Source: Sphingobium algorifonticola
Lineage (GTDB): Bacteria > Pseudomonadota > Alphaproteobacteria > Sphingomonadales > Sphingomonadaceae
DNA: 64,000 nucleotides
Direction: 5' to 3'
NCBI RefSeq assembly: GCF_004005485.1
Contig: NZ_RZUL01000006.1
Location: 100,964-164,963 of the forward strand
The first letter of the stretch is position 1. The number at the start of each line of letters is the position of its first letter. The position numbers and the translations under genes were made by a program. The notes beneath the pieces were generated by a model. It saw nothing but the letters and a program-made list of their open reading frames with translations, did no database searches and was not told the origin of the DNA. Positions 27,344 to 34,981 of this stretch are shown piece after piece.

Positions 27344-27379
27344 AGCCCAAGGGCCTTCGCAGGGCCTGGGTGCACCTGA

Positions 27380-29836
27380 TCAAATAACGACGGCCTGGGC
27401 CGGCGTCAGCGCGGCAACCTTTGCTTCGACTTCGGCATAGAGCTCGGCTTCGATCCCTTGCGTATCGATTTCGACGATCAGCGCGAAACGGACCTCCGGC
27501 AAGCCGCCCTGCAGGAGGGCCTTTGATTTCCACCAGCCCGCAACGGGATGCACGGCGAGGAGATTGCGGCGGGCGAGGTCGGACGCCCTGCACGTGAGCT
27601 GGTCGATATGAAGTGAACCGACGTCGCGGCGGTCGCTGCCATAGTCCCAGAGATCATCCTCCTCGATCTGCGGTCCGGCAGGCTCCGCCGCCTTGCTGAT
27701 CCGTGCCAAAAACTGGCCTGCATTCTCGCCTGCACGGTTCAACTTGAAACGCAGATTATGGGAGGCATAGCGATAACGCGATCCCCGCGAAGCCTCGGAG
27801 GGATTGGGCGCGATGAACGAGCTGAGCGCCACGCGTAGCGTGATGGGCGTATTGCCGAGCTTACGCAGAGCCTCGACCGGCCAGGGGAGGGTAAAGAGCC
27901 GCATCTCCTTGTGTACGTCGCCGCCGGTCTTTTCCGACAACCCATAGGGCGTGATCACGTCCTGAACGACAAGGCTCAGCGCATTTGCGGCGCTGCGCCG
28001 GGCGCGCGCCAGGTCTGGAACGCCATAGCCGTAGCGACGAAACAGCCGGGCATAGTCTCCTTTGCTGGGATTGGCCGGAAGATGCGAGCGCATCTGAGGG
28101 GTCCATCGCGCCGAGGCGACATAGAGGCCCCTGATCGTTTCCGGCCAGAGCTGCGGATAGTCAGACCATAATTCGGTGACCTGACCGGCCGCGATTGCTG
28201 TCGCGGCGCTCGTATCATAGGTGAAGCTGAAGGATCGTTGCGGATAACCATGATGCGTCGTCAGCAGCGAAAGCCAGCCATGCCGCATCGGCGGCGGCGC
28301 ATGACCGACGGCCCAGTTGCCTCCTTCGAGCACCACATCGGGCTTGAGCGGCCAGGTCGATGACCATGACGCCGTGCGGGAGCTCGGCGAAAGGTCGCCC
28401 GGCGGCGCGACGATGACGAGGCCTTCCCCGGGCGGCACCATCGTCTTTTCAGTATAGGCACCGACACAGACCGCATTCCAGGCCTGGGACGGCGATTCCA
28501 GTTCATTGTCGCCGTGGTCGCAGACATCGAGATAAGGCCCCGCGCCGAACGCGAAATTATCCGTGTTGCCCGCGGACACGAGGACAAGCCGCCTGTTGGG
28601 CTGCGCTCCCGAAACGCCTGCAGCGAGTTGATCCACCTCACTGGACCAGGACGTGGGCGCGCCGTCGTGCGGACTGTCCTCGTCCGTGGTCGCCGCCATG
28701 GTGAAGGTGCGGCGACGCGGCGTGAGCTCGACGGCATCGATTGCCCTTCGCGTGACAGCGCCCAGGAGATGGTGCGGATTGACGCCGGCATCGGGCAGCA
28801 GCTTCACGGATTCCAGGCGATGAGCGACCGTCACGGGCTGCATCGTCTGAAGAACATTCGTCAGATCGCCGTACAGCGCCAGGCCGGCCAGCTGGGTGCC
28901 GTGGCCCTTCACATCGTCAAGGCCCCAAGCGGGATCGGCCGCATGGCGATCCTCGGCGGCAAGCACCGGAGCGATCAGAGGATGAGCGCGGCTCACCCCG
29001 GTATCGAGAAGCGTCACATAGCCGCCGTCCGGAAGACCCGCAAAGGTTGTTCTCTCGCCCAGCTCGGCAACCCAGGCCGCCTGTTCCTGGACGTCCATCG
29101 CGTCGAAGAAATCGGCAGTCACGACCGGCTCGGCGAGAGCCCGAACCGACCCAAGGCGTCTTACCGCAAGCGCGATATTGTTCCGCGGCGCCCGGGCAAT
29201 GACAACGACGTCCTCGGGAAAGACAAGCCGGTCACCGCCGATTTCGACTTGATAGTCGGCGGCTTTCGCGATGAAGGCATCCGCCTCCCCTGGCTCGAGC
29301 CAGAGCTCCCAGGCGATCACGCCATCAGCCTCGGGGAAGCGCTCCTGGGGACCCCTCCACAACGCCCTGAGGCCCGCCTCGGTGATCGCGGCAAGGCTCT
29401 GGACGAGGTCGGCGTTCCTGGGGCGGCCCGGGATGATCTCGCCATCCTTCTCCCTGGCGGGCATGTCCTCCTTTTCGAACTGTTCGACCTTCTTGCGAAG
29501 ATTTTCGACGCCTCTTGCTGTCGCGAAGAGCGTGGCGGATTCGGTTGCGATGCCTTCGTGGGTTTCAGAATTGCAGCGGAGCAACGCCACGCCGCTCGCG
29601 TTGAGACTGTCTTTTTTCAGCTTTTCGTTCGGGCGGCTCTGCACCTCGAGATAGAGGCCAGGCAGATGCTCTGCTGCCATGCCGGGAAGTGCGTCGATCG
29701 CCTTCAGGAGGGCCTGGGCATGGCCTGCCCGGTCGAGAACGTCACTCGGCGACTTTCCGCCGCCTCCGCTTTTGGCCTGAAAGGGATGGGGCTTTCCCAG
29801 ATCCTTCAACAGAAAATGACGTCGATCCCGTGGCAT
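27380..29836 (-). CDS. ietS: Subtilisin-like serine protease, IetS type
   Basis: An 818-residue protein with a long N-terminal region and a subtilase domain. The triad is complete: Asp278 in VTLLDTGVSRAHP, His312 in GHGTQLAG and Ser543 in TYDTSAATAIA, with the oxyanion Asn in VSAGNTDN. There is no secretion signal, so it acts in the cytoplasm. The gene overlaps the 3' end of an AAA ATPase gene by 95 nt. This ATPase/subtilase pair is the IetA-IetS module, first described as a stability and toxin-antitoxin-like determinant of pTiC58 and later reported among anti-phage systems. The protease is the likely toxic effector, held in check by the ATPase. Confidence 0.88.
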   Translation of the reverse strand: MPRDRRHFLLKDLGKPHPFQAKSGGGGKSPSDVLDRAGHAQALLKAIDALPGMAAEHLPGLYLEVQSRPNEKLKKDSLNASGVALLRCNSETHEGIATESATLFATARGVENLRKKVEQFEKEDMPAREKDGEIIPGRPRNADLVQSLAAITEAGLRALWRGPQERFPEADGVIAWELWLEPGEADAFIAKAADYQVEIGGDRLVFPEDVVVIARAPRNNIALAVRRLGSVRALAEPVVTADFFDAMDVQEQAAWVAELGERTTFAGLPDGGYVTLLDTGVSRAHPLIAPVLAAEDRHAADPAWGLDDVKGHGTQLAGLALYGDLTNVLQTMQPVTVAHRLESVKLLPDAGVNPHHLLGAVTRRAIDAVELTPRRRTFTMAATTDEDSPHDGAPTSWSSEVDQLAAGVSGAQPNRRLVLVSAGNTDNFAFGAGPYLDVCDHGDNELESPSQAWNAVCVGAYTEKTMVPPGEGLVIVAPPGDLSPSSRTASWSSTWPLKPDVVLEGGNWAVGHAPPPMRHGWLSLLTTHHGYPQRSFSFTYDTSAATAIAAGQVTELWSDYPQLWPETIRGLYVASARWTPQMRSHLPANPSKGDYARLFRRYGYGVPDLARARRSAANALSLVVQDVITPYGLSEKTGGDVHKEMRLFTLPWPVEALRKLGNTPITLRVALSSFIAPNPSEASRGSRYRYASHNLRFKLNRAGENAGQFLARISKAAEPAGPQIEEDDLWDYGSDRRDVGSLHIDQLTCRASDLARRNLLAVHPVAGWWKSKALLQGGLPEVRFALIVEIDTQGIEAELYAEVEAKVAALTPAQAVVI

Positions 29837-30839
29837 GCCCGCCTCTTCCTAGCCCCTGTAGCGAGCGACGGCGCTCCAGCGAATTGAGCAGATCCTGTGT
29901 CGTGATGGCCAGCCTGTCCCCAAGCACCGCGCGGCGGGCGGCATCTTCCGCGGCCGCCACGACGTCGGCCGTCGAGAGCCCCGCCGCACCATCGGTCACT
30001 TTCGTCCAGGACAGTCTGGAAATGGAAAATCCGATGAGACGCCGCTCGACCGCTTCCCGGATCGCCGCGGCATCGGGCAGTTCATAGGACAGGACGAGAT
30101 CGAAACGCCGCAGCACGGCCCGATCGAGAATTTCGGCGAGGTTCGTCGTCGCCACGACAATCGACGGGCCGGTGTCCTCGTCGAGGAACTGCAGGAAGGA
30201 ATTGAGGACGCGGCGCGCTTCGCCCACATCGTTGCCATCGCCGCGCGCCGCTGCAAGCGCATCGATCTCGTCGAACAGGTAGACGCCCCGCGTGGTCTTG
30301 ATCGCGTCGAAAACGAGTTTCAGTTTCTGCGCAGTCTCGCCCATATATTTGGTGATGAGCCCGTGCAGCAGGACGGAGAAAAGCGGGAACTGAAGCTCTC
30401 CGGCAAGGCTGTGGGCGCTCAGGGTCTTGCCTGTCCCCGGAGGACCCGAGAGCAACAGGCGGCGCCTGGGCTTCAGGCCTTTTTCCTCGAGTTTCTCCCG
30501 CATTCGGGTCTCGACGACGATATGGGCCAGTTCCTCGGCAATCGGCGAGGGGAGGATGACGCTACCCAGGCGCTCGGCCGGATAGGAGGCCAGCAGGAAT
30601 TCCGCGAGGTCACCGCGCGGCGCAGCGATCGCCGTCGGACGGCTGGCACCGACGACACTGGTTGGCGGTGATTGTCCCGCATGGGCCCATTGGCGAAGCT
30701 GTTCGGCAAGCCGCTTATGGCCTTTTTGCTCTTCGGCCGATGAAAGCTGCATGGCGAGGTCGAAGAAGCGCTCGGAATCGCCTTCCGCGTGGCTCTTCAC
30801 GAGACCAATGAGTTGCTGCGCCGATGCCATCTTCCCCAT
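29742..30839 (-). CDS. ietA: AAA+ ATPase, IetA type
   Basis: A 365-residue AAA ATPase. The N-terminus (MASAQQLIGLVKSHAEGDSE) and an Ala/Pro linker precede the ATPase core: Walker A SGPPGTGKT (131-139), pore loop KYMGE, Walker B GVYLFDEIDAL (186-194), sensor 1 IVVATTN and arginine finger AVLRRFD. The frame is open up to 31328, but that extension has no protein character and the family starts at about this Met (30839, or 30830 without MGK). The gene overlaps ietS downstream. By analogy with the pTiC58 module it restrains or delivers substrates to the IetS protease. An inverted repeat sits right at the start and may be an operator. Confidence 0.88.
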   Translation of the reverse strand: MGKMASAQQLIGLVKSHAEGDSERFFDLAMQLSSAEEQKGHKRLAEQLRQWAHAGQSPPTSVVGASRPTAIAAPRGDLAEFLLASYPAERLGSVILPSPIAEELAHIVVETRMREKLEEKGLKPRRRLLLSGPPGTGKTLSAHSLAGELQFPLFSVLLHGLITKYMGETAQKLKLVFDAIKTTRGVYLFDEIDALAAARGDGNDVGEARRVLNSFLQFLDEDTGPSIVVATTNLAEILDRAVLRRFDLVLSYELPDAAAIREAVERRLIGFSISRLSWTKVTDGAAGLSTADVVAAAEDAARRAVLGDRLAITTQDLLNSLERRRSLQGLGRGGHATGSTSFSVEGSGKAPSLSGQKRRRRKVAE

Positions 30840-30863
30840 GTATCGTGGTTTAAGCCGCGATAC
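30840..30863. promoter_or_regulatory. Inverted repeat at the ietA start, putative operator
   Basis: GTATCGTGG, a 6-nt spacer (TTTAAG) and CCGCGATAC form a 9-bp inverted repeat with one mismatch. It is immediately upstream of the first ietA codon on the minus strand, where a bound protein or RNA stem would block initiation. No binding protein is known. Confidence 0.45.
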
Positions 30864-30997
30864 ACCCCCCGTTTGCCGCGGGGATAACCGGAACCTCGCC
30901 TGAAGACCATCGAAAATGCTGGAGAGGGGCAGGATGGATCGGATCATACCGTGTCGCCATGCCCTGCTCATTCCAGGCTCTCTGCGTCTTCCATGAC

Positions 30998-31022
30998 GGA
31001 ACATAGGAAAAGCCCGGTCATT
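30998..31022 (+). promoter_or_regulatory. Candidate EcfG promoter, one -10 mismatch
   Basis: GGAAC (30998-31002), 16 nt, CATT (31019-31022). One base differs from cGTT. It is 29 nt before the ATG of the small broken membrane-peptide gene at 31051. Confidence 0.5.
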
Positions 31023-31050
31023 CTCCCGATGAAATGACGGGAGACTGGCA

Positions 31051-31127
31051 ATGGGAAAAGTATTCTGCTTTGGCTGATTGGCGTTCCGATTCCGATCATT
31101 CTGCTCCTCTGGCTGTTCTTTCACTGA
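31051..31127 (+). pseudogene. Small hydrophobic membrane peptide gene, apparently frameshifted
   Basis: ATG at 31051 has a good Shine-Dalgarno (GGGAG, 7 nt upstream) but its frame stops after eight codons (MGKVFCFG). A one-base shift near 31066 joins it to a frame that reads LWLIGVPIPIILLLWLFFH and stops at 31127. That gives a 25-residue single-helix peptide of a type often seen beside stress genes in sphingomonads. Shine-Dalgarno, start and candidate EcfG promoter are all in order, so either the gene lost one base recently or the sequence has an error here. Family membership is uncertain. Confidence 0.4.
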
Positions 31128-31132
31128 TCGTC

Positions 31133-31984
31133 TCAGCCAGCGACAAGCTTGTCGACCTTCGCAAGAAAGAAGCGCTCGCTCCACAGGTCCAACGATTTGA
31201 TTTCCGCTGGCTTGAGAAACCGACGCACATCGTCGGCTGCGGCTCCCCAGTCGATGCGTGAGATCGGGCTTTTCAGCGCGTCTCTGAGCCATGGCATGTC
31301 CGCAGTAACTGTTCCGTCGCCAGCCCATGGACCAGCCTGAAGCAGCGCGTTCCTCAGCAATGCGAGATTGGGGGTGACGCCCTTGGCCACATACCAGGAG
31401 AAGTCATACCAGTCTCGGCCCTTGAGGAAGCCGCGGCACAGAAGCGCGTGGATCTTGAGCGCGAAGTTGGAGGACAGATCCTGGTGGCGAACCTCATGGT
31501 CAGCAGGAAAATCGAGATAGGTGGCTGCCTCTCCGGAACCTGCCGGCGGATTGACGTCGATCTCCAGCTTGATCCGGATCGTCCTGGGCCGCCCCGAGCC
31601 CGCAAAAGACAGGTCGAGTTGGCTGGCGAGAGAATCGTCCTTGATGAGCGCCTGGCGGATGGCCTGTTCCATCCTGGCCCGTGGTTGCGCCTCGAGCTTC
31701 AGGCCGAACTGCGCGAAGACCGCGACGAGGGTCTTGAGATAGGGCGACCAGTCGAAACCGCAATCGGGCGCACGCAAGAGAAAATCGAGATCCTCCGAAA
31801 ATCGTGGCAAACCATGCAGGATCCGGAGCGAGGTGCCGCCCTGAAAAAGCGCCAGGTCGAAGAAGTCGGCGCGCCACAGGGCATATAACGCAATCTCTTG
31901 CAGGATCTCCTTGACTGCATTCTCCTCCTCGAGCGCGTTGGCGGCTCCATATTGCCGCAGCTTTTGTTTGATGATGTCGATCAT
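31133..31984 (-). CDS. abiEii: AbiEii-type nucleotidyltransferase toxin
   Basis: A 283-residue member of the AbiEii/AbiGii toxin family (nucleotidyltransferase fold). The signature is FQGGTSLRILHGLPRFSEDLDF at residues 48-68, with catalytic Asp65 and Asp67. RIKLEIDVNPP supplies the third acidic residue, and ALKIHALLCRGFLKGRDWYDF is the conserved Lys/Asp helix region. It overlaps the antitoxin gene by 4 nt (31981-31984). AbiE systems are bicistronic type IV toxin-antitoxins in which the NTase toxin is bacteriostatic and the antitoxin represses the operon. They provide abortive phage resistance and plasmid or element stabilisation. All expected motifs are intact, so the toxin should be active. 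Confidence 0.92.
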   Translation of the reverse strand: MIDIIKQKLRQYGAANALEEENAVKEILQEIALYALWRADFFDLALFQGGTSLRILHGLPRFSEDLDFLLRAPDCGFDWSPYLKTLVAVFAQFGLKLEAQPRARMEQAIRQALIKDDSLASQLDLSFAGSGRPRTIRIKLEIDVNPPAGSGEAATYLDFPADHEVRHQDLSSNFALKIHALLCRGFLKGRDWYDFSWYVAKGVTPNLALLRNALLQAGPWAGDGTVTADMPWLRDALKSPISRIDWGAAADDVRRFLKPAEIKSLDLWSERFFLAKVDKLVAG

Positions 31985-32664
31985 GGCACGTCCTTGCCGG
32001 CTGCGGTGGTTTTCGCTTTCAGGACACAGTTTTCCAACTCGAGCAGAAACAGTCTTACGGCCTTGTGCTTGTAAACGGGGCGGAGCTTGGCGAAATCATG
32101 GCGCCTGAGGCCTAGAAGCAGGTCCTGATCGATCCTCATGCCGGAGGTCAGCCAGTCCAATCCGGACCAGGGTTCTTTTCTGAGTGCGACGAGGTCCATG
32201 AGCGCGCGGAGAGGCTGGGCGACAAACGCCGTCATTGCGCCCAGCTTTACGCGATCCACGCCCTCCAGGAAACGATACTTCTCGATGGCGAGAGGATGGA
32301 AGCTGAATTGACCAAAATCGCTGGTCTCATAGGTAAGGCTCTTGCGACCCGGTGATACGCTTGCCGTCAGGAAGACGGCCTCGGGAATCCAGCCATGATA
32401 GGCAAGCGCGCTTTCAAACGACACATAGCTCCCGGACACCAATCCCTGAGCGATGGCAAAGGGATGGGTGGAGCCGCTTCGATAGTTTTTCCCAAGCAGA
32501 TAGGCGCCGCGCTTCAACCGGACGAGTGATCCATCTTTCAATCCGCGATTTACGAGGCCGTATCGGCGTGCGGCGCTTCCGCCCAGCAACCCATCCAATT
32601 GGCGTTCGCTCAGAATATGGTCAGAAAGCCCAGCGGCCGAAACGATCTGCGCGAGAGAAGGCAT
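31981..32664 (-). CDS. abiEi: AbiEi-type antitoxin and repressor
   Basis: A 227-residue AbiEi-family antitoxin. An N-terminal winged-helix region (LSERQLDGLLGGSAARRYGLVNRGLKDGSLVRLKRGAYLLG) is followed by the family core (HPFAIAQGLVSGSYVSFESALAYHGWIPEA) and a C-terminal antitoxin domain (QPLRALMDLVALRKEPW). AbiEi proteins neutralise AbiEii without binding it and repress their own promoter through the winged helix. Two tandem 17-bp repeats directly upstream (32670-32703) fit as the operator. The stop codon overlaps the toxin start, the usual coupling in this family. Confidence 0.91.
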   Translation of the reverse strand: MPSLAQIVSAAGLSDHILSERQLDGLLGGSAARRYGLVNRGLKDGSLVRLKRGAYLLGKNYRSGSTHPFAIAQGLVSGSYVSFESALAYHGWIPEAVFLTASVSPGRKSLTYETSDFGQFSFHPLAIEKYRFLEGVDRVKLGAMTAFVAQPLRALMDLVALRKEPWSGLDWLTSGMRIDQDLLLGLRRHDFAKLRPVYKHKAVRLFLLELENCVLKAKTTAAGKDVP

Positions 32665-32669
32665 AAATT

Positions 32670-32703
32670 CTCAATACTTCCAAAATCTGCAAGTTTCCAG
32701 AAT
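32670..32703 (-). promoter_or_regulatory. Tandem repeat, putative AbiEi operator
   Basis: Read on the minus strand, two adjacent 17-bp units share the core ATTyTGGAA and 11 of 17 positions overall (32687-32703 and 32670-32686). The second unit ends 5 nt before the abiEi ATG and covers its ribosome-binding site. AbiEi proteins are known to autoregulate by binding repeats in this position, though usually inverted rather than direct ones. Confidence 0.45.
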
Positions 32704-32727
32704 TTTTTGATAAAGGCCTGAACTGGG

Positions 32728-32820
32728 TCAGTGCCGCATGCGTTGTGTCCATTGAGACGGTGTGACGCCAACCGAGCGCTGGAAGGCCGAGGCAAATTTG
32801 GGCGGGTCCGCAGGATCGAA
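32728..32820 (-). pseudogene. Fragment of AraC-type regulator C-terminus
   Basis: The minus-strand frame reads FDPADPPKFASAFQRSVGVTPSQW and ends at a stop at 32728. This is the last helix-turn-helix of the AraC/XylS DNA-binding domain (usual form: GFxDPSHFxRxFxRxxGxSPxxW). Upstream of about 32820 the similarity stops, so only ~30 residues remain. It looks like the remnant of a gene lost by rearrangement. Confidence 0.45.
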
Positions 32821-32944
32821 ACACGCGGAACGGAGGCGGGCGCGGTCGTCACCATCGATGGCGACCGGAGACACTTCCCGGCGCTCATCGACGCGACCGG
32901 GGAGCGGCCCCTGGCGGCCGAGAAGTTTCGTGGTTGCGACCACG

Positions 32945-33133
32945 ATGAAGGAGCAAAAGGAGCGCGCGTTTGGAAGCATTTCAGACTGGAAGGATGCGCG
33001 CCGCGACGACATTTACGAGGCGGAAAAGGCCTTTGCGCTGGATGGGCCTTTGGACGACGGGCTGCATATCCGCCTGACACCGGAGCACCTCAGGGTCAGC
33101 CCCTTTCATCGCCTTTACACGCCGCTGAAATAG
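32945..33133 (+). CDS. Small hypothetical protein, 62 residues
   Basis: The frame from ATG 32945 gives a hydrophilic protein with a natural-looking composition (GSISDWKDARRDDIYEAEKA, then LHIRLTPEHLRVSPFHRLYTPLK). No clear Shine-Dalgarno is present, and the frame is open further upstream without a matching start. I do not recognise a family. It may be the end of a gene truncated by the same rearrangement that left the AraC fragment nearby. Confidence 0.3.
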   Translation: MKEQKERAFGSISDWKDARRDDIYEAEKAFALDGPLDDGLHIRLTPEHLRVSPFHRLYTPLK

Positions 33134-33146
33134 GCAAATCCGAAAT

Positions 33147-33174
33147 GAAAAACGCCGCCCGGTGAGGGGCGGCG
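33147..33174 (-). terminator. Rho-independent terminator of the CsbD-like gene
   Basis: On the minus strand an 8-bp GC stem (CGCCGCCC/GGGCGGCG, 33153-33160 with 33167-33174, 6-nt loop) is followed by GTTTTTCATTT. It lies 25 nt past the CsbD-like stop codon. Confidence 0.75.
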
Positions 33175-33198
33175 CTTTGCTTGGGAGCGGATGAAAGT

Positions 33199-33378
33199 TT
33201 ACTCCGCGCCGCTGCCGACCGGCGTGGTCTTCGGCGCCTTGCCGTCCTCGATCCGCCCTTCGTTGCGCAGGTCGCGACCCTCCTGGGCCTTCTTCTGCGC
33301 CTCGGGGGTCTTGCCGTGCTCGTTCAGCTCTTCCTTGACGTATCCGGCGGCTTCCTTGGCCTTTCCTTCGATGCTCAT
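33199..33378 (-). CDS. CsbD-like small stress protein
   Basis: A 59-residue, highly charged protein beginning MSIEGKAKEAAGYVKEELNE and continuing with KTPEAQKKAQEGRDLRNEGRIEDGK. The GKAKEAAG start and Lys/Glu-rich helical composition are those of CsbD/YjbJ-like stress proteins, which are among the most abundant general stress products in alphaproteobacteria. GGAGAG lies 5 nt before the ATG. A near-consensus EcfG promoter is 37 nt upstream and a good terminator follows, so this is a complete monocistronic unit. Its molecular role is unknown. Confidence 0.8.
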   Translation of the reverse strand: MSIEGKAKEAAGYVKEELNEHGKTPEAQKKAQEGRDLRNEGRIEDGKAPKTTPVGSGAE

Positions 33379-33414
33379 GTCGCTCTCCGTATGAGATTGT
33401 ATTCCGTTCTATAG

Positions 33415-33439
33415 AACACTTCGGACGAATGCTCGTTCC
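33415..33439 (-). promoter_or_regulatory. Candidate EcfG promoter of the CsbD-like gene
   Basis: On the minus strand GGAAC (33439-33435), a 16-nt spacer and TGTT (33418-33415) match the EcfG consensus except for one -10 base. The element is 37 nt upstream of the CsbD-like start codon. Confidence 0.6.
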
Positions 33440-33563
33440 CGAGCAGAGGCTGTTGGCGGTCGCATATATTGGCTTCGACAAAACCGCAGCTTTTCGAGCA
33501 CATCCTGTGCTCTGCTCTGGTAGAAGCAGGGTGGAACGGATAAATTGTAGTAAATGTGAATAG

Positions 33564-34976
33564 TTATGCGCCCGAAGGGGTGCCGCTATCCTGATCACTC
33601 GGCAGATCGATTGGCGTTGCAGCGCAGATCGTTCGCAGCGCTTGCTTCAACCCCTCCTCTATCGTGGGATGATAGAATGGCATGGCCAAAAGCTGCGTCG
33701 CAGTTTGCCCACTTTGGATCGCCCATGCCAGCATATGCGCCAGATGCTCGCCAGCTGGGGCAATGAGATCGGCACCGATCAAGCGACCATTGGGCGCTGC
33801 TGCATACAGTGTGAGTGCACCTCGGTTTACGCCGTCGACACGGGCTCGTCCCTGATCGCCAAATTCAGCGGTGCCGGTGATGGCACCGTCCTCCTCTGCC
33901 TCGCCGATCGTCGCCAGTGCGGGCTCCGTGAACGTGATGCTGAACGCGGTATTGCGCGAGACCGGAATTGGCGCGGGAAACGCTGCGGCGTTGCGGCCGG
34001 CAATGGCGCCGTCATGTGATGCCTCGTGGAGAAGGGGCAAGTCTGCTGCCACGTCCCCTGCAAGGAAAACTGCCGTCTCGCCGCAGCGCATGGTCTTTCT
34101 ATCATGGATCGGGATGCCATGATCATCGAGGTCAAGGCCGGCTTTCTCGAGATCGAGACCACCGAGCATGGGCTTGCGGCCGACCGCGACGAGCACCTTG
34201 TCGAAGACGGCTTCCCCTTCACTTTTCCCACGCCAAAGTAATTTCGCGCCTTCCCGCGTCTGGTGCGGGCTGACATCGACGCCGAGATGCAGGTCGAGGC
34301 TCTCCTCCAGGAACTCGCGAAGGCGCGAATGCACCTTCGGGCAGCGGAGCTTGGCCATCCGCTCACCCTTGTCGAACAAGGCGACCTTGACCCCGAGGTG
34401 AGCGAAGGCCTGCGCCAGCTCGAGACCGATTGCCCCCGATCCAACGACCGCCAGCCTCTTGGGCAGATCCTCCAATTCGAACACACGGTCGCTGGTCAGC
34501 GCCGCATCGCCGAGAGCGGCGAAAGGGTCGGGCAGGATCGGAACGGAACCAGTTGCGATGATGATCGCTCGGGCTTCGATGCGTCGGCCGTCGTCGAGCT
34601 TGAGGATGTTCGGTCCATCAAACCGGGCGCGAGCGCGCAGCAGGACTTGCTTAGGAATATCATTGAAGGATTCTCGTGTGAGCGCTGCGAATCTGTCCCG
34701 CTCCGCCCGCACCCTCTGCATCACTGCCGAACCGTCGATCCGCATGCCGTCCACTTCGATGCCGAACAGGCCTGCGCGGCGTATGCGGACGACTTCTCGT
34801 GCAGCGGCGATCACCAGTTTGGAAGGCATGCAGCCCACGGTCGCGCAGGTCGTGCCGTTGAACTCGGGGTCTATCAGCAACGTCGATGCGCCGTTCTTTC
34901 GGGCTGCCCGCTCAGCGGCGATGCCGGCGGTGCCGGCACCGATCACCGCGACGTCACATTGGAGGGTCTGCGACAT
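33564..34976 (-). CDS. Dihydrolipoyl dehydrogenase-like FAD/NAD disulfide oxidoreductase
   Basis: A 470-residue class I pyridine nucleotide-disulfide oxidoreductase. The FAD motif is VIGAGTAGIAAERAA (11-25), the redox-active pair Cys44/Cys49 lies in GTTCATVGCMPSK, the NAD motif is VVGSGAIGLELAQAF, the second FAD motif is VFLAGDVAADLPLLHEA, and the C-terminal His-Glu pair lies in FYHPTIEEGL. Residues flanking the Cys pair match dihydrolipoamide dehydrogenase/mercuric reductase relatives; there is no N-terminal metal-binding domain, and the C-terminus lacks the CC pair of mercuric reductase. It lies 5 nt after the aldehyde dehydrogenase gene, so they share an operon. No lipoyl-dependent complex genes are nearby; the substrate is unknown. 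Confidence 0.85.
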   Translation of the reverse strand: MSQTLQCDVAVIGAGTAGIAAERAARKNGASTLLIDPEFNGTTCATVGCMPSKLVIAAAREVVRIRRAGLFGIEVDGMRIDGSAVMQRVRAERDRFAALTRESFNDIPKQVLLRARARFDGPNILKLDDGRRIEARAIIIATGSVPILPDPFAALGDAALTSDRVFELEDLPKRLAVVGSGAIGLELAQAFAHLGVKVALFDKGERMAKLRCPKVHSRLREFLEESLDLHLGVDVSPHQTREGAKLLWRGKSEGEAVFDKVLVAVGRKPMLGGLDLEKAGLDLDDHGIPIHDRKTMRCGETAVFLAGDVAADLPLLHEASHDGAIAGRNAAAFPAPIPVSRNTAFSITFTEPALATIGEAEEDGAITGTAEFGDQGRARVDGVNRGALTLYAAAPNGRLIGADLIAPAGEHLAHMLAWAIQSGQTATQLLAMPFYHPTIEEGLKQALRTICAATPIDLPSDQDSGTPSGA

Positions 34977-34981
34977 CCAGT

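Noticed and set aside
29742..31328. 528-codon version of the AAA ATPase starting at 31328
   Set aside because: The first 160 residues are low-complexity and overlap a promoter, the inverted repeat and the adjacent toxin gene; the conserved start is at 30839.
32981..33598. 205-codon minus-strand frame covering the CsbD-like gene
   Set aside because: It reads the CsbD-like region in the wrong frame; the 59-residue CsbD-like frame has promoter, Shine-Dalgarno and terminator.
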